Source of the DNA: Doris montereyensis
Lineage: Eukaryota; Mollusca; Gastropoda; Nudibranchia; Dorididae
Assembly (NCBI GenBank): GCA_037039925.1
Contig: JAXRKP010000558.1
Span: 94,501 to 158,500, forward strand
Reading direction: 5' to 3'
DNA: 64,000 nucleotides
The translations under genes and the position numbers were made by a program. Positions 22,701-31,770 of this stretch are shown here, piece by piece; the first letter of the stretch is position 1, and each line of letters begins with the position of its first letter. The notes below the pieces were generated by a model that saw only the letters and a list, made by a program, of their open reading frames with translations, was not told where the DNA came from and did not search any database.

Positions 22701-24318
22701 CAGATGGCCTTTCGCCCTGGGGTACAGGTTCACCACACAACCGCTTACCACTCGCAGGCCAACCGTTTGATTGAGCGATTCCATCGTTCACTCAGAGCAT
22801 TCCTCAAAGCTCGTCTGACGAACCTCAATTGGATCGATGAACTTTCCTTGGGTTCTCCTGGGTCTTAGAACCACCCCAAAAGAGGATATTGGCTACTCTT
22901 CGGCCGAACTTGCTTATGGCGAGCCATTAACAACTCCAGGAGAATTTGTAGCGGATCATACATCGCACCGCTCTGCTGAAGAATTTTTAATGCTTTCCGT
23001 CGAAACGCATCCCTCTATGTACCACGACCAACACACTATCATAGTTCTCCACATACACACCTGCCCCAGTCTCTGATGTCGGTAAAGTACGTTAAAGTAC
23101 GGTTGGATACACACAGGGGTCCCCTTCAAAGACCGTATATACTGGTCTACACTTAGTTTTAGCACCAGGGGATAAACATTTCCTGATAGACATTGGTGGA
23201 CGGACAGAACGAATCCTGGTAGACCAACTTAACCCAAGAAAAGCGCCGGCCCTAAATAAAGGGTGTGTTGCTGTCCGCCCGGAAGCGCCAGGCCCTATAT
23301 TTAGGGCCGCCTTCATTGGCATGGGAAGCATGCAGGCCCTATATTTAAGGCGAGACATCTAGGCTTCTTGAATGGAAATTTCCACTTTCCTTACATGGTT
23401 TATAATGTAGTTTGACCTTTGAGTTTGTAGTTAAATAACAGCCAATGAGATTACAATTTATTTTAAGCTCGTGGCTTTCCCGATAGCCTCGTTATCATTC
23501 GTCAAAGTGACGCTTTCCCATTCAACACATTTCATGAGAGGTCTAAGTTGATTCACGGCTATCGCTGCTAATGTTTAGTCCTTTGTTTAAGTTTCTCTTG
23601 TTGCAATAACATCTCAATATGAATTCTTTATTCTTTCAACTTACATAAAATGCATGTTTTATAGGTCTTTTGTCATCTGTAAATGTGAACTCCTTTTCAA
23701 CCTAAGTCTAAATCCTAGCTTCTGCCCGTTGCACATACTCGTTTTTTTCATGCAAATGGCTGGGGCAACCCCTCACTGTAAGAAGGTCATCCGGTAACAC
23801 TGCGAGCTCTACTTGGGTTAAGGCAGCAGTTGTGGATACCTCGCAACCGGTTTCCCCGCAAAACCACCTCGTCGTAGCCGGCCACCCAGTGACAATAGGC
23901 AGGTTGTTGTTGACAATGATCCTCACGGCTCAAATTCCAACAAGCCTCTGCTAAATGAAGAACACTCCCGTTCAGGGTGTATAATCAAGAGACCTCAACG
24001 CTTCCTGGACGACTAGTTTGTTTTGGGGGGTAGGGGGGGGGGGGGGAGCAGGTGTGGCGCCCGAGTGCTCATCAAACTGCTATGACTGCTAGCACTGAAA
24101 TGTACATCGCACACAGAGCACACACTAACAAAAACAACTCAACACGAATAAAGTCTTATCCAGTTTGCCTTCAGATCACTTGTTGTCTTGATGTTATTAT
24201 TCTATTATTATTACTATAAAAGTGCTACAATGCAAACTAGCATAGATCTGGCAAACTTTCTCAATAGGCCTACCTCATTACTAAAGGATGAATTGCTGAA
24301 AAAGACTCGGATACTCAT
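11500..24318 (-). CDS. SH3BGR: SH3 domain-binding glutamic acid-rich protein homologue (gene span, 4 coding exons)
   Basis: Exons at 24274-24318, 17227-17412, 16632-16737 and 11500-13762 join in phase 0 at GT-AG sites. They encode MSIRVFFSNSSFSNE, then VRKKQQHILDILAGLKIEHE, then KPTPPQIFHGDDYCG, then DYDKFTDSIEWDQLYEFLKL. This is the thioredoxin-like SH3BGR/SH3BGRL fold: N-terminal beta strand, KKQQ helix, and the proline-rich PPQIF segment before CGDYD. The family is small and cytosolic, lacks thioredoxin catalytic cysteines, and its molecular role is poorly defined. The vertebrate long form ends in a Glu-rich tail; here the tail is a tandem-repeat exon of about 2.2 kb. Intron 1 (about 6.9 kb) holds an LTR retrotransposon. 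Oddities: an in-frame TAG in exon 2, a homopolymer frame break in exon 3 and at least five frame breaks in exon 4. Assembly error is the likeliest cause; decay cannot be excluded. Confidence 0.88.
12107..13622 (-). repeat. In-exon tandem repeat, ~144-bp unit, 9 copies
   Basis: The protein module of SH3BGR exon 4 is a DNA tandem repeat. Copies starting near 12912, 13055 and 13199 (spacing 143-145 bp) are nearly identical at nucleotide level, including synonymous positions, and extend into the 13344 copy. Outer copies (12107, 12486, 12718, 13461, 13593) are more diverged and unevenly spaced. This gradient points to recent unequal exchange in the middle of an older array. Confidence 0.9.
13763..16631 (-). 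other. SH3BGR intron 3
   Basis: 2.87-kb intron between exons 3 and 4. It contains an (AC)n tract near 13978-13997 and a SINE family A copy (14591-14906). I see no coding sequence. Intron 2 (16738-17226) is short and featureless. Confidence 0.7.
14591..14906 (-). mobile_element. tRNA-derived SINE family A, copy 1
   Basis: On the minus strand it starts with a tRNA-like head with a B-box-like 'ggttcgggccc'. It continues through a poly-A-like break, 'ccaggtaggtggttcgacac', 'gatctgcac...cacaacattctgtacacgtt', 'cccttggctgtttacagggc' and 'gagatcacctta', ending near the 'aaatcaaa' tail. Other copies: 18318-18492(+), 27843-28168(+), 30131-30393(+), 31300-31530(+), 32090-32392(-), 38636-38938(-), 59781-59950(-). 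Confidence 0.75.
16632..16737 (-). CDS. SH3BGR: SH3BGR coding exon 3
   Basis: 106 nt with acceptor tcttataaaag and donor GTAAGC. It starts DYDKFTDSIEWDQLYEF, completing the CGDYD motif begun in exon 2. A six-base A run on the plus strand (16684-16689) breaks the frame. With one base fewer in that run the reading becomes LKLENPNKKSTAVVEITG, which leads in phase 0 into exon 4. YEFLKL corresponds to the last helix of the family's domain. Confidence 0.82.
17227..17412 (-). CDS. SH3BGR: SH3BGR coding exon 2
   Basis: 186 nt, phase 0 at both ends, with acceptor ttggtttcag and donor GTAATT. It encodes VRKKQQHILDILAGLKIEHE, VVDVLDPICDELLKFMHSK, then HPKKPNKKPTPPQIFHGDDYCG. The first part is the family's KKQQ helix and second strand. 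PPQIF and YCG are the conserved segment at the fold's cis-proline position. Codon 40 is TAG (plus-strand cta at 17293-17295) between HSK and HPK, and both flanks read in the same frame. This is a base substitution, an assembly error or a true nonsense change. Confidence 0.82.
17413..18680. other. SH3BGR intron 1, part downstream of the retrotransposon
   Basis: AT-rich intron sequence between exon 2 and the retrotransposon's 5' LTR. A partial SINE A copy (18318-18492) is the only element recognised. The remaining 44 bp of intron 1 lie between the 3' LTR and exon 1. Confidence 0.6.
18318..18492 (+). mobile_element. tRNA-derived SINE family A, truncated copy
   Basis: The 3' half only: 'cacatcagagacagacgata', 'cctgtgtgcagatcacatc', 'catcccttggttgtttccag' and 'gtgggtaaaatcaaatcagt', in the same order as the complete copies. 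The tRNA-like head is missing or unrecognisable. Confidence 0.65.
18681..18864 (+). repeat. 5' LTR
   Basis: 184 bp, tgcggcgcccgag to gtgctaca. It pairs with 24053-24229 over its full length. It contains 'aataaag', a possible polyadenylation signal of the element, at about 18782. Short LTRs of this size are known in several gypsy lineages. Confidence 0.9.
18866..18883 (+). promoter_or_regulatory. Putative primer binding site
   Basis: 'tggtgaccccgacgtgat' begins 1 bp after the 5' LTR, where reverse transcription is primed by a tRNA 3' end. TGG at the start is the usual complement of the CCA end. Which tRNA it matches was not determined. Confidence 0.7.
19176..19466 (+). pseudogene. gag: Retrotransposon gag fragment
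   Basis: Contains SPSRTGKYDELKESLLSTYS, LNGLGDKKPSKLMDQMLILL and GNHKPRLLF. This is the typical 'LK..LL..Y..SE......L...GLGD.KPS.LMD.ML.LLG.H.P..LF' core of gypsy-type gag capsid proteins. A stop follows at 19464-19466. No CCHC nucleocapsid knuckle is seen, so the gag C-terminus is lost or lies in the interrupted segment downstream. Confidence 0.75.
19467..20392. other. Non-coding segment interrupting the retrotransposon
   Basis: About 0.9 kb between the gag remnant and the protease region, with no retroviral motifs. It is AT-rich in its left half. It sits where the gag C-terminus and zinc knuckle should be, so it is a later insertion, a replacement, or both. I could not define terminal repeats. 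Confidence 0.4.
20393..23250 (+). pseudogene. pol: Retrotransposon pol fragments: protease, RT, RNase H, integrase
   Basis: Protease: FLVDTGAQASVTPAS (20580-20640). Reverse transcriptase: a GDFRRLND-like block near 21000 in another frame, TPFGPWEFLKNA (21176), then FCHLDDILIASSTEAEHMED with the DD catalytic pair (21281-21345). RNase H: DVAVGAVLEQL and ALAFFNPARKPEQKYSTFDREL (21745-21870). Integrase: an HH-CC domain with HPGVKATVRLI and a decayed CHSYQ (22310-22410), then the core HINMVGPLPQSQGFTHLLTI with IIDR and WFGIPADMSS (22480-22660). Frameshifts and stops separate the blocks, so no functional enzyme can be made. The order RT-RH-IN places it in the Ty3/gypsy group. Confidence 0.88.
23245..23545 (+). 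mobile_element. Palindrome-bearing repeat family P, copy nested in the retrotransposon
   Basis: Three palindromes of the type ggccctatatttagggcc, spaced about 40-55 bp (23245-23352), are followed by 'ggaaatttccactttcctta', 'gtagtttgacctttgagtt', 'aacagccaat' and 'aaagtgacgctttcccattc'. The same ordered blocks occur inverted at 50165-50460. Since this copy interrupts the 3' part of the retrotransposon, it probably inserted after it. Nature unknown; the subterminal short palindromes suggest a DNA transposon end. Confidence 0.7.
24053..24229 (+). repeat. 3' LTR
   Basis: 177 bp, tgtggcgcccgag to gtgctaca. It is preceded by a G-rich polypurine run and followed by the ATGC target-site copy. It differs from the 5' LTR by a handful of substitutions and a 5-7 bp gap after 'acacagag'. 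Confidence 0.9.
24274..24318 (-). CDS. SH3BGR: SH3BGR coding exon 1
   Basis: Fifteen codons, MSIRVFFSNSSFSNE, from ATG at 24318-24316 to a GTAGGC donor at 24273. The pattern M-x-I-(R/K)-V-(Y/F) with a Ser/Asn-rich turn is the first beta strand of SH3BGR family proteins, and the intron after this strand matches where exon 2 begins (VRKKQQ). The start sits in a favourable context (A at -3). The open 5' flank (24319 to about 24530) is the probable 5' untranslated region. The retrotransposon LTR ends only 44 bp downstream of the donor. Confidence 0.8.
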
Positions 24319-25689
24319 GGTGAAATAAATCGAAATGTAATGGCTCCCACGCGAGGAAGAAGATGAAACTGCTTCGTAGTCAAAGGGTCGAGAAGTTTAC
24401 CCGATAAGGAAGTTTACACGGAAGAAACCATTGACGTAGTTCGTCATCTCATTTTGAGCTGAAGAGTTCCTTTCTGATACTTCAAATACCGTGACGTTTT
24501 GCACACTTCCAGGGAAGATGTTTCTTGTTGCTGGGGCAAGTAAACACACATTTTTTGGCTGTGCTTTACCGGAATACCAAACCTATGCATAACAGAGTAT
24601 TGACATGAACTTATTTACGGCTCGTTCAAGTGAGCGGTGAGTATTTCTCTTTTGGTTTTCATCTTTGACCCATGTATTCTATTTACATGTGTACTGCTTT
24701 CTTTTGAACAGCAAGATACAATCCAAAATTGCTCATGAAAAGTGAAACTACTGAAAGTGTTCATTCATGTTCACTGATAAATATATTTTTTTATTAAGAT
24801 CTTAGTGCAATTTACCAGGAAAGCCGGCGCTATCTAAAATGTCTCATCGTGGGGCATCTGTTGGGAATAATCACTTCGTTCAGAAATAATGGATTTCACT
24901 TGTCTGATTTGAAAGAAGGAATTCCAGTGAAATGGTGCATGGGAATAAAATATAATGAAATTAATATTCACAATCTGATCTGGATTTGTAAACAGTGACT
25001 TACGAGTAACATTCATGTGTAAATTCTATGTTTTGTGTTTATCATCATTAAACAAAACTGCAAGCAATTATGACAGAAGGAGTTTCATAGGCAGGATGAT
25101 TCACCATCTATCATCACTATCCCTGACACTTGCCCTCCACCCCCATCCGAGCTAAATGTAATCCCTCGGGTATCACATCTCAACAGCTGTGCTCCTGACA
25201 TAAGTGACAAAGAAATTGGCCACTTGATTCAGCTCGGTAGTTCTAGATGAGGATTATTGTGTCCATAAACAGTTTTATTTCAAAGGAATTAGGATTTCAT
25301 AATATTTAAAGATGGTTTGATATGTACATATGTGTCATGTTTCTGCTCATTGACTTTCACTCACTACCAATAAAAATACCCTACCCGACTATGAAACTCC
25401 TCCCATTTTTAAACTACTTTACTACTATTGGTAAAATTATTTGTATGTATATGATGGATATGAATAAGCAGTAGAGAGAATGAGAGAGAGAAAATACTAC
25501 TTAAAGGGAATGGTGGGATACTTAGATAAACTATATGTCACCTTTTATTAATATCAGAGTATCCAGAAGATTTGATAAATTTCAAGGAAAACTAAAAATG
25601 GCCTTACCACAGAAAAGAAGACAGGACAGAGAAATTTGGGTCCCCACCTTTTGTCAACAATAGGAACAAGCTCAGGTAGAAGTGATAAA

Positions 25690-25970
25690 AATACTTTCTG
25701 TCTTTCTTTATCAGTTCTCATTCTACCTCCCGGTGTATGGGTTTGCACGCTGAAATGATCTCTCCAGGCTGCCCTGTCCTGACATTTTCTGTTTCCTTGT
25801 TCTATGAAAGTTCAATTTCTTTTCGTTAATGTCTCTTACATGATCTTCTTCCCACTTTCTCCAAGGTTTTCAGTTTGGTCTTTTACCGTGGGTTTTAACA
25901 CTGTATACAGATTTAGCTATTCTATTATCATTCATTCTGCTTACATGCCTAAACCATCTGAGTCGATTAT
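25690..25970 (-). mobile_element. LINE 3' end (RT C-terminal tail), copy 1
   Basis: On the minus strand NRLRWFRHVSRMNDNRIAKS is followed by VKTHGKRPN, a stop and KPW. Then come KLNFHRTRKQKM, AAWRDHF and a terminal ACTGATAAAGAAAGA-type tail. 'RWFGHV.RM.D.RI.K.V......GKRP.GRP...W..D' is the usual C-terminal tail of many LINE ORF2 proteins. Stops show decay. Confidence 0.75.
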
Positions 25971-26654
25971 TTCTGTTTTAGTTTTTTTTATGCTATGTGC
26001 TTTGGTTTGATCTCTTATTGATAAAAATACCATGAAAATAAATCATGACTGTGAGCATGACATTTCTATTAGTAGGTCTACATGCAACTCTAAATTTGAA
26101 TTGAATGGTTGCTGGATCTTCACATGAATTTACTTGGCCATTATAATTAAGGGTCTCATGAGTAAGGAGGATACAAGGGATATTATTTCACAGTTTTGTG
26201 AATAGGTAGATAATTTTGGTACTACATTAGTTGATGGTCTACTGCGAAATTGGGGTCCACCTGAGCTGCTGCCTAACTGGCTATGGTCTACCTGTGCCAT
26301 TGTTTAATGAATGGGCATGTGGAAGTGAGACGATATGGTGAGGCTGTCCAGACTATTGGTGAGTCAGTGGTTGGCTAGAGACTAACTTCATTATTTTTAA
26401 GCAAGTTGTTTGATGTGATGGTGGGCTGTCCCCGTGACTATAATATTGGCCAGTCCCATGGCTGCAAAATTTGGACTTCAAAACAAAACTACTCCGGTTG
26501 TTTTTCAATAGGTTTATGTTTGGTTTCAGTTATGTATTTGTATGAGATAATACAATTTAAGGATTTTATTTCTTTTTTTATACTATATAGTCGACAGAGG
26601 TACAACAAAATACTGCTTATTGTTGTTATGTGACGTTTACATACTTATGGGATG

Positions 26655-26960
26655 ACATTATTCCACAACTCTGCGATTTTTCTTTCTTTGTTTCTTTATC
26701 AGTTCCTATTCTTCCTTCTGGTGTATGGGTTTATATATCAAAAGATCTTTTCTCCAGGCTACCCTGTCCTAACATTTTCTGTTTCCTTCTGTGAAGGTTA
26801 AATTTCTTTGCTTTAGTGCCTTTTTATCTTCATCCCACTTTCTTCGAGGAATGAACCTTCAATAATCTTTCATAAGATTTGATGCGCTTCATGTATTTGG
26901 TGCTGTTTCGTCTCCTCTGCCAACTCTTTGTTTGATTCATTTGGGATTGAGAAATTAGAT
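26655..26960 (-). mobile_element. LINE 3' end, copy 2
   Basis: Same tail as 25690-25970: on the minus strand PRRKWDEDKKALKQRNLTF, then a KLNFH..RK-like block and 'gaactgataaagaaac'. About 75% identical to copy 1 by eye across the shared part. Confidence 0.7.
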
Positions 26961-27604
26961 GGCCTCCAGATCTTCATCCGATTCTCTGGTGTTTCCTGAG
27001 AATGCTTGATCTATATGATTGTGGAAGTGAGTTTGAGAAAAGAGAGTGTGTAGGGGGGGGGCACGGTTTGATATGGTTTCAGTTGGCGACTCTTAGTTGA
27101 TGCTTTCTAAAAACGACCTTGAACACTGATTTGTGTAAATTATGACACTCCTTCCTGATTAACTTGAGTACATGTATTTACAAAACATCGTCATTATTCA
27201 CTTAAATACATATTATGTTGTATGTATTATAGTTCTAAAGGAACTCCTTAATTCAAGTAATTCATATTTTATCACATGTGATGTACTGTACTTGACTTAT
27301 GAAGCGGTGTAAATTTTGCCCATATTTAACAAAAGAGAACAGTTTACAAAATGCGACCAGTAGTCCTTTCAAGATATTATTACTATTTCTATTTGACTCT
27401 TAAACCCCATTTATAAGATGTAAAACTTAAAGCCTAGAAAGCTTTCTCATTTTCTTTAGCCTCAAGGGAACTTGTTTCATAAATTATGTAATTGAAAATC
27501 TCTACCCAGGCAAACTCTGATCAACTGCAGAACTTGCCCCCTCTCACATGTTGTTATTCTTCTTTCTCATAATAAATATTATGAGTGCCATAAGTCAAAT
27601 TTGG

Positions 27605-27760
27605 GGGACTGTGGTCCAGAAGCAAGGATTTGGCCTTTCAACCAACCCGGTCTCGAGTTTGAGCCCAACGGGCATCCAAATTTTATTTTTACTGTTAAAA
27701 AAACTGATCTAATGGGACACCCCAGTTGGCCATTTATAGCTTTGTAGAAAATATTTACTA
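27605..27760 (+). mobile_element. Diverged tRNA-like SINE head
   Basis: 'gactgtggtccagaagcaag', 'ggcctttcaacc' and 'cgagtttgagccc' resemble the A-box and B-box spacing of the family A head, but the body differs ('aactgatctaatgggacacc'). It lies 85 bp upstream of a complete family A copy. Confidence 0.45.
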
Positions 27761-27842
27761 TGCGTTTTGTTGGTGGCTCTGTGGTCTTCGCAAAGTATCT
27801 TTTACAATGCTAGTGCTGTAGCTGTTACACATTCGCGCTCGA

Positions 27843-28168
27843 GGTGGGGCTCGTAGTTCAGAGGCAAGATATCCCACCTCTCAACCCAAAGGTAGTGGGT
27901 TCAAGCCCTGTTGATGGTTGAAAACTTTTCGAGTTTCGAGTAAAATCTACCCCTCCTCCCCCGCCATGGTCAGGTGGGTGGATCGACACCTAGCGTCCTA
28001 TCAGATCGAAAACAGACAATAAAAGGAGGTCCTGTGCACAACACTCTGTGCACATTAAAGATCTCTTGGCTGTTTACAAGACAGTCTGGACTACATTAAA
28101 AGTCCTACAAAAAAAAAACTGAGATCACCTTAGTTGTGGAGTGGGTAAATGAAATCAATTCAAGTCCC
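27843..28168 (+). mobile_element. tRNA-derived SINE family A, near full-length
   Basis: Head 'gtagttcagaggcaaga' to 'gtgggttcaagccctg' (B box GGTTCAAGCCC), then the 'gtcaggtgggtggatcgac' block, 'acacctagcgtcctatcaga', 'aacactctgtgcacattaaa', 'gatctcttggctgtttac' and a terminal 'gtgggtaaatgaaatcaat'. Confidence 0.8.
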
Positions 28169-28732
28169 TCCATGAATAGTTAAATGTTCAGGAACCCCCT
28201 CCCCCCCATGACCTGTTATGGATCTGTCACAATAACGTCTTCTCTTTCTCCCTCCCTTCCTCCTTCCCAAAGCCTCTCCCTCCACTCCAGACACAAACGA
28301 ATGCCTGAATGGCGCCGGAGCATAAAAGTAGTACCGAGAGTATGTGTCGTCACGTCGAAGTACTCTTGATGCTATTCTAAATTCATGCACTTTCCAAACT
28401 GTCCATTTGATCGACCCATCCATCCACCTCCTTTTTCCCTTTACTTCCTTGATAATGGTTCCTTTCTTTCAAACCATTATTTAGCCTTCCTACCAGGCCA
28501 CTGCCTCGGATACATCGTACTCACTCTATCCCTTGCGACCTTCATGGAGTTATTTATAGCCACGTTTTATGATCGGATCATACCGAGGCCATCGTAATAG
28601 GATCGGCTAGATTGTACACTAGGTGCACTCGTAATGGCTCTAGTCTCAAAACGACTTGATCTATCTCGACCTTGTCTTGCTCCCACGCTAATGTGCTTGC
28701 AATCGTATAGGGCCCCTGTATGACTGCCTCCT

Positions 28733-29217
28733 ACCACTACTAAACTGGTGGTATTGCTGCTACTACTACATGTACTACTGCTACTACTACTTCTGGTGCT
28801 GTTACTACTATTACTACTGCTGATACTACTACTACTACTACCACCTACTACTGCTACTACTACCACTACTGGTGCTACTACTACCACTACTACTATTACT
28901 GCTGCTACTACTACTACTACTACTACTACATTGTATACTACTATTACTACCACTACTACTGCGATTACTATTGTTACTACTACTCATACTCCTTCTATTA
29001 CTACTACTACTACTACTACTGCTGCTACTGCTACTGCTACTGCTACTACTACTACTACTACTACTACTACCACTCTGGTGCTACTTCTACTACTACCATT
29101 ACTACTATTGCTGCTACTACTACTGATGCTAATACTACTACTACTACTACAATGTATTACTTCTACTACTAGTACCACTACTACTACTACTCCTACTACT
29201 ACTCCTTCTACTCCTTC

Positions 29218-29258
<41 letters not shown>

Positions 29259-29297
29259 CTACTACTACTACTACTACTACTGCTGCTGCTGCTGTTT
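28733..29297. repeat. (ACT/TAC)n triplet microsatellite with a terminal inverted block
   Basis: About 560 bp of ACT/TAC repeats with GCT and CCA variants. Between 29217 and 29258 it switches to AGT/TAG, then returns to ACT at 29259-29280. The switch creates a perfect hairpin-forming junction. Apparent long Thr- or Leu-rich frames here are repeat artefacts. Confidence 0.95.
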
Positions 29298-29730
29298 TCT
29301 GCCATCTTCGAAGTAATAGCAGTACGCTGTCAGGAGTAGTAGCAGCAGCAGGCAGACAACCTTGGCATTAGCAGTAGAGGAGGCATTTTTATTGGAAAAT
29401 GCAACGACTGTGATCCTTGGTCAATGTAGATCTACTTTGTCAGGGTATCTGTCTATCGTCGGGTACCTTGCCAAAGCCATCTTGCGTGTTTTTTTTTTTT
29501 CAGCATTCTGATGAGGCGAAGGCATGGACCTGAAGAAAAAAATGAAAGTCCCCAAGTCATAAATATATCGTTCAAATGCAAAGCAGTCTTGCCGTTTGTA
29601 TGGCGCCTGACGATTGAACTCGACCCCGTAGTTGTAGAAAGACGTTCGTGACAAAGTCGGTTAACCCTCAGACCGCCTCCCCCTCCCACCACCACCACCA
29701 CCATTCAACGTATCACCAAACCATTCAATT

Positions 29731-29733
<3 letters not shown>

Positions 29734-29817
<84 letters not shown>

Positions 29818-29827
29818 CTCCCTCCCC

Positions 29828-29891
<64 letters not shown>
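29734..29891. repeat. (CT)n microsatellite
   Basis: About 158 bp of CT interrupted once by a 'ccctcctccctcccctac' segment near 29813-29830. Confidence 0.97.
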
Positions 29892-29894
<3 letters not shown>

Positions 29895-30130
29895 TCTCGC
29901 TCCTTTCGTCTCAATAGATATATCATTTCTAAATGCATTTGAAATCACATACACCGCCAGGATTGCAGTATGTATCAACATCAAGATCAAAACCTATTGT
30001 GTCATTTTCGTCACCCCAGCTACTCTTGCCTACCGTCAGTAGTATTCAATTGGTCGTCGACACTGCTGGTTGGTCTTACTTCTTTCCTTTACTTTTTAAG
30101 AGTCTTTCTTCCAGTTGTTTCATTAAGTCA

Positions 30131-30393
30131 CGGGAGGCCCAGTAATCCAGAGGCAAGGTGTCGGCCTCTCAACCCAAAAGGTCGACGGTTGAACAATTTT
30201 CTCGAGATGTGTCTAAAAGCTAACATCCCCCCCCCCGGTCCAGGCAGGTAGATCGACACCTAGTCCCATCAGAGACGGACGATGAAAGGGAGGTCCCTTG
30301 TGCTGATCACAACACTCTGTGAACGTTAAAGATCCTTTGGCTGTTTACGAGGCAACCATACTTGTGGATTTGGGTAAATCAGCTCAAATCAAA
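30131..30393 (+). mobile_element. tRNA-derived SINE family A copy
   Basis: Contains 'gggaggcccagtaatccaga', 'ctcaacccaaaag', a C run, 'caggcaggtagatcgacacc', 'acactctgtgaacgttaaag' and 'atcctttggctgtttacgag'. The head has lost the 3' half of its B box. Confidence 0.75.
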
Positions 30394-31299
30394 TCTCTCT
30401 AAGTCGCCCCGACATCTCCATATATAGTGAACGGGGTGAGAGCCGTGAAGCAATCAAAATTTCGTCAATTGAACTAAAGGTCAAAATGTCAGCTGCTGCA
30501 TTGTCTACGTTATTATGTACTCTTGGCATCGTTCAGCCATTGAACTTTTTTGATCCGCTTAACGATCCAACGACTCTGCCCTAATCGGCTGCCAGAGATT
30601 TACTCCACGTTATTTTTATAACAGGAAGTGTGTCATACTTAGACGTTCCCACGTCTGCTTACACAACATTGTAGTCGTCGGCTGCACCGTAAACAACACG
30701 AAAGAAGAGTTGAACAGTATGTCATTGTACTGCGTGCAACCCTGAAATCACCGCCACTGCGGACAGGGTCACTTCAAAGATACAAAAAACAAAGAAAGTA
30801 CTGCTAGCCAAGCCAGCTTTTCGAAGAATTTGGCCCAATATCCATAATCAACTCTCGATATATCCCAGACTTTTAAAAATGGTAAACGATAATATAAGTG
30901 ATAACTATCGTTCAATAAAGACAGACTTCTTGTAAAGTAATTTTTTTCAGACAAAGTGAGTCGTAACTCGTCCTTAATATAAGGCTCTTAGGTTATACCC
31001 TAAACGTTACTTTTTGTCTTGCCTTTCTTTATGGAGTTTACATCATGTTGTTGTTATTATTCTTTTATTATTTTTTTCAGTGATATGAGGCTTAGATCTT
31101 TTTATAATATCACCGATATTATTAGGCTTTTCATTTCAGTTCTAATTCATGACCTGAGGTGGATGGGGATACAAGCAGGCCACCGAATACTGAGGAACTC
31201 ACTGAGAATTGGCAATAAACCATAGTTGATGATTTATACACAGCTCAGTTCTTACCATGTCAGTCATCATCGTTTTACTCCATCATAACGGTTTCTTTG

Positions 31300-31530
31300 T
31301 AGCGGACGACTCGGTAGTCAGAGGCAAGGGTGTTGACCTCTCAACCCAAAGGTCGTGGGTTCAAGCCCTGCCAACGGTTGAAAAATCATGTCGATTTTTT
31401 CGGTAAAATCCATCCCCCCCCCCCCCCCCCCTCTGGTCCAGTTGGGAGGATCGACACCTAGTCCCGCCGGAGACGGACGATAAAAGGAGGTCCCGTGTGC
31501 ACATTAAAATTGAGATTGACTTTGATGAAT
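31300..31530 (+). mobile_element. tRNA-derived SINE family A, 3'-truncated copy
   Basis: Good head ('cggtagtcagaggcaagg' to 'gtgggttcaagccctgcc'), 17-bp C run, 'gatcgacacctagtcccgcc' and 'gaggtcccgtgtgcacattaaa'. It then breaks off before the 'ctgtttac' block. Confidence 0.75.
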
Positions 31531-31770
31531 TATAAATGACGAAATGATGTACAATCTGTGGGCCTCCCATATTTGTGCCGAGATACTGCCTATAAATCCA
31601 TCATTATTTTAACTTTTACTATCTTCGTTTCACAAATAAAACTAAATAGAATTTAGTTGATACTCGATCAAAATCGTTTGTACATGGCAGCGTGAATTCA
31701 GGGTAGTGTTTTTGTATAGGCACGTACGAACATGACTTATTTCTTTTTATATATAGTGATTTTCCTCACG

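Larger units (their letters stand above)
18681..24229 (+). mobile_element. Ty3/gypsy-type LTR retrotransposon, degenerate, inserted in SH3BGR intron 1
   Basis: 5.55 kb with direct terminal repeats (18681-18864 and 24053-24229) that begin TG and end CA. It is flanked by a 4-bp target duplication ATGC (18677-18680 and 24230-24233). A primer-binding-site-like 'tggtgaccccgacgtgat' follows the 5' LTR and a G-rich polypurine tract (24027-24052) precedes the 3' LTR. Internal order is gag, protease, reverse transcriptase, RNase H, integrase, which is the Ty3/gypsy order. All ORFs are broken and two internal stretches (about 19490-20390 and 23245-23700) look like later insertions. It lies antisense to SH3BGR. 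The LTRs differ by several substitutions and small gaps, so the insertion is not recent. Confidence 0.9.

Noticed and set aside
18681..24229. Endogenous retrovirus with envelope gene
   Set aside because: No envelope-like ORF or transmembrane/furin features follow integrase; the content fits a gag-pol Ty3/gypsy retrotransposon.
28160..28423. Minus-strand frame as an upstream SH3BGR exon
   Set aside because: No match to the first strand of the domain. The proper first exon with a donor was found at 24274-24318.
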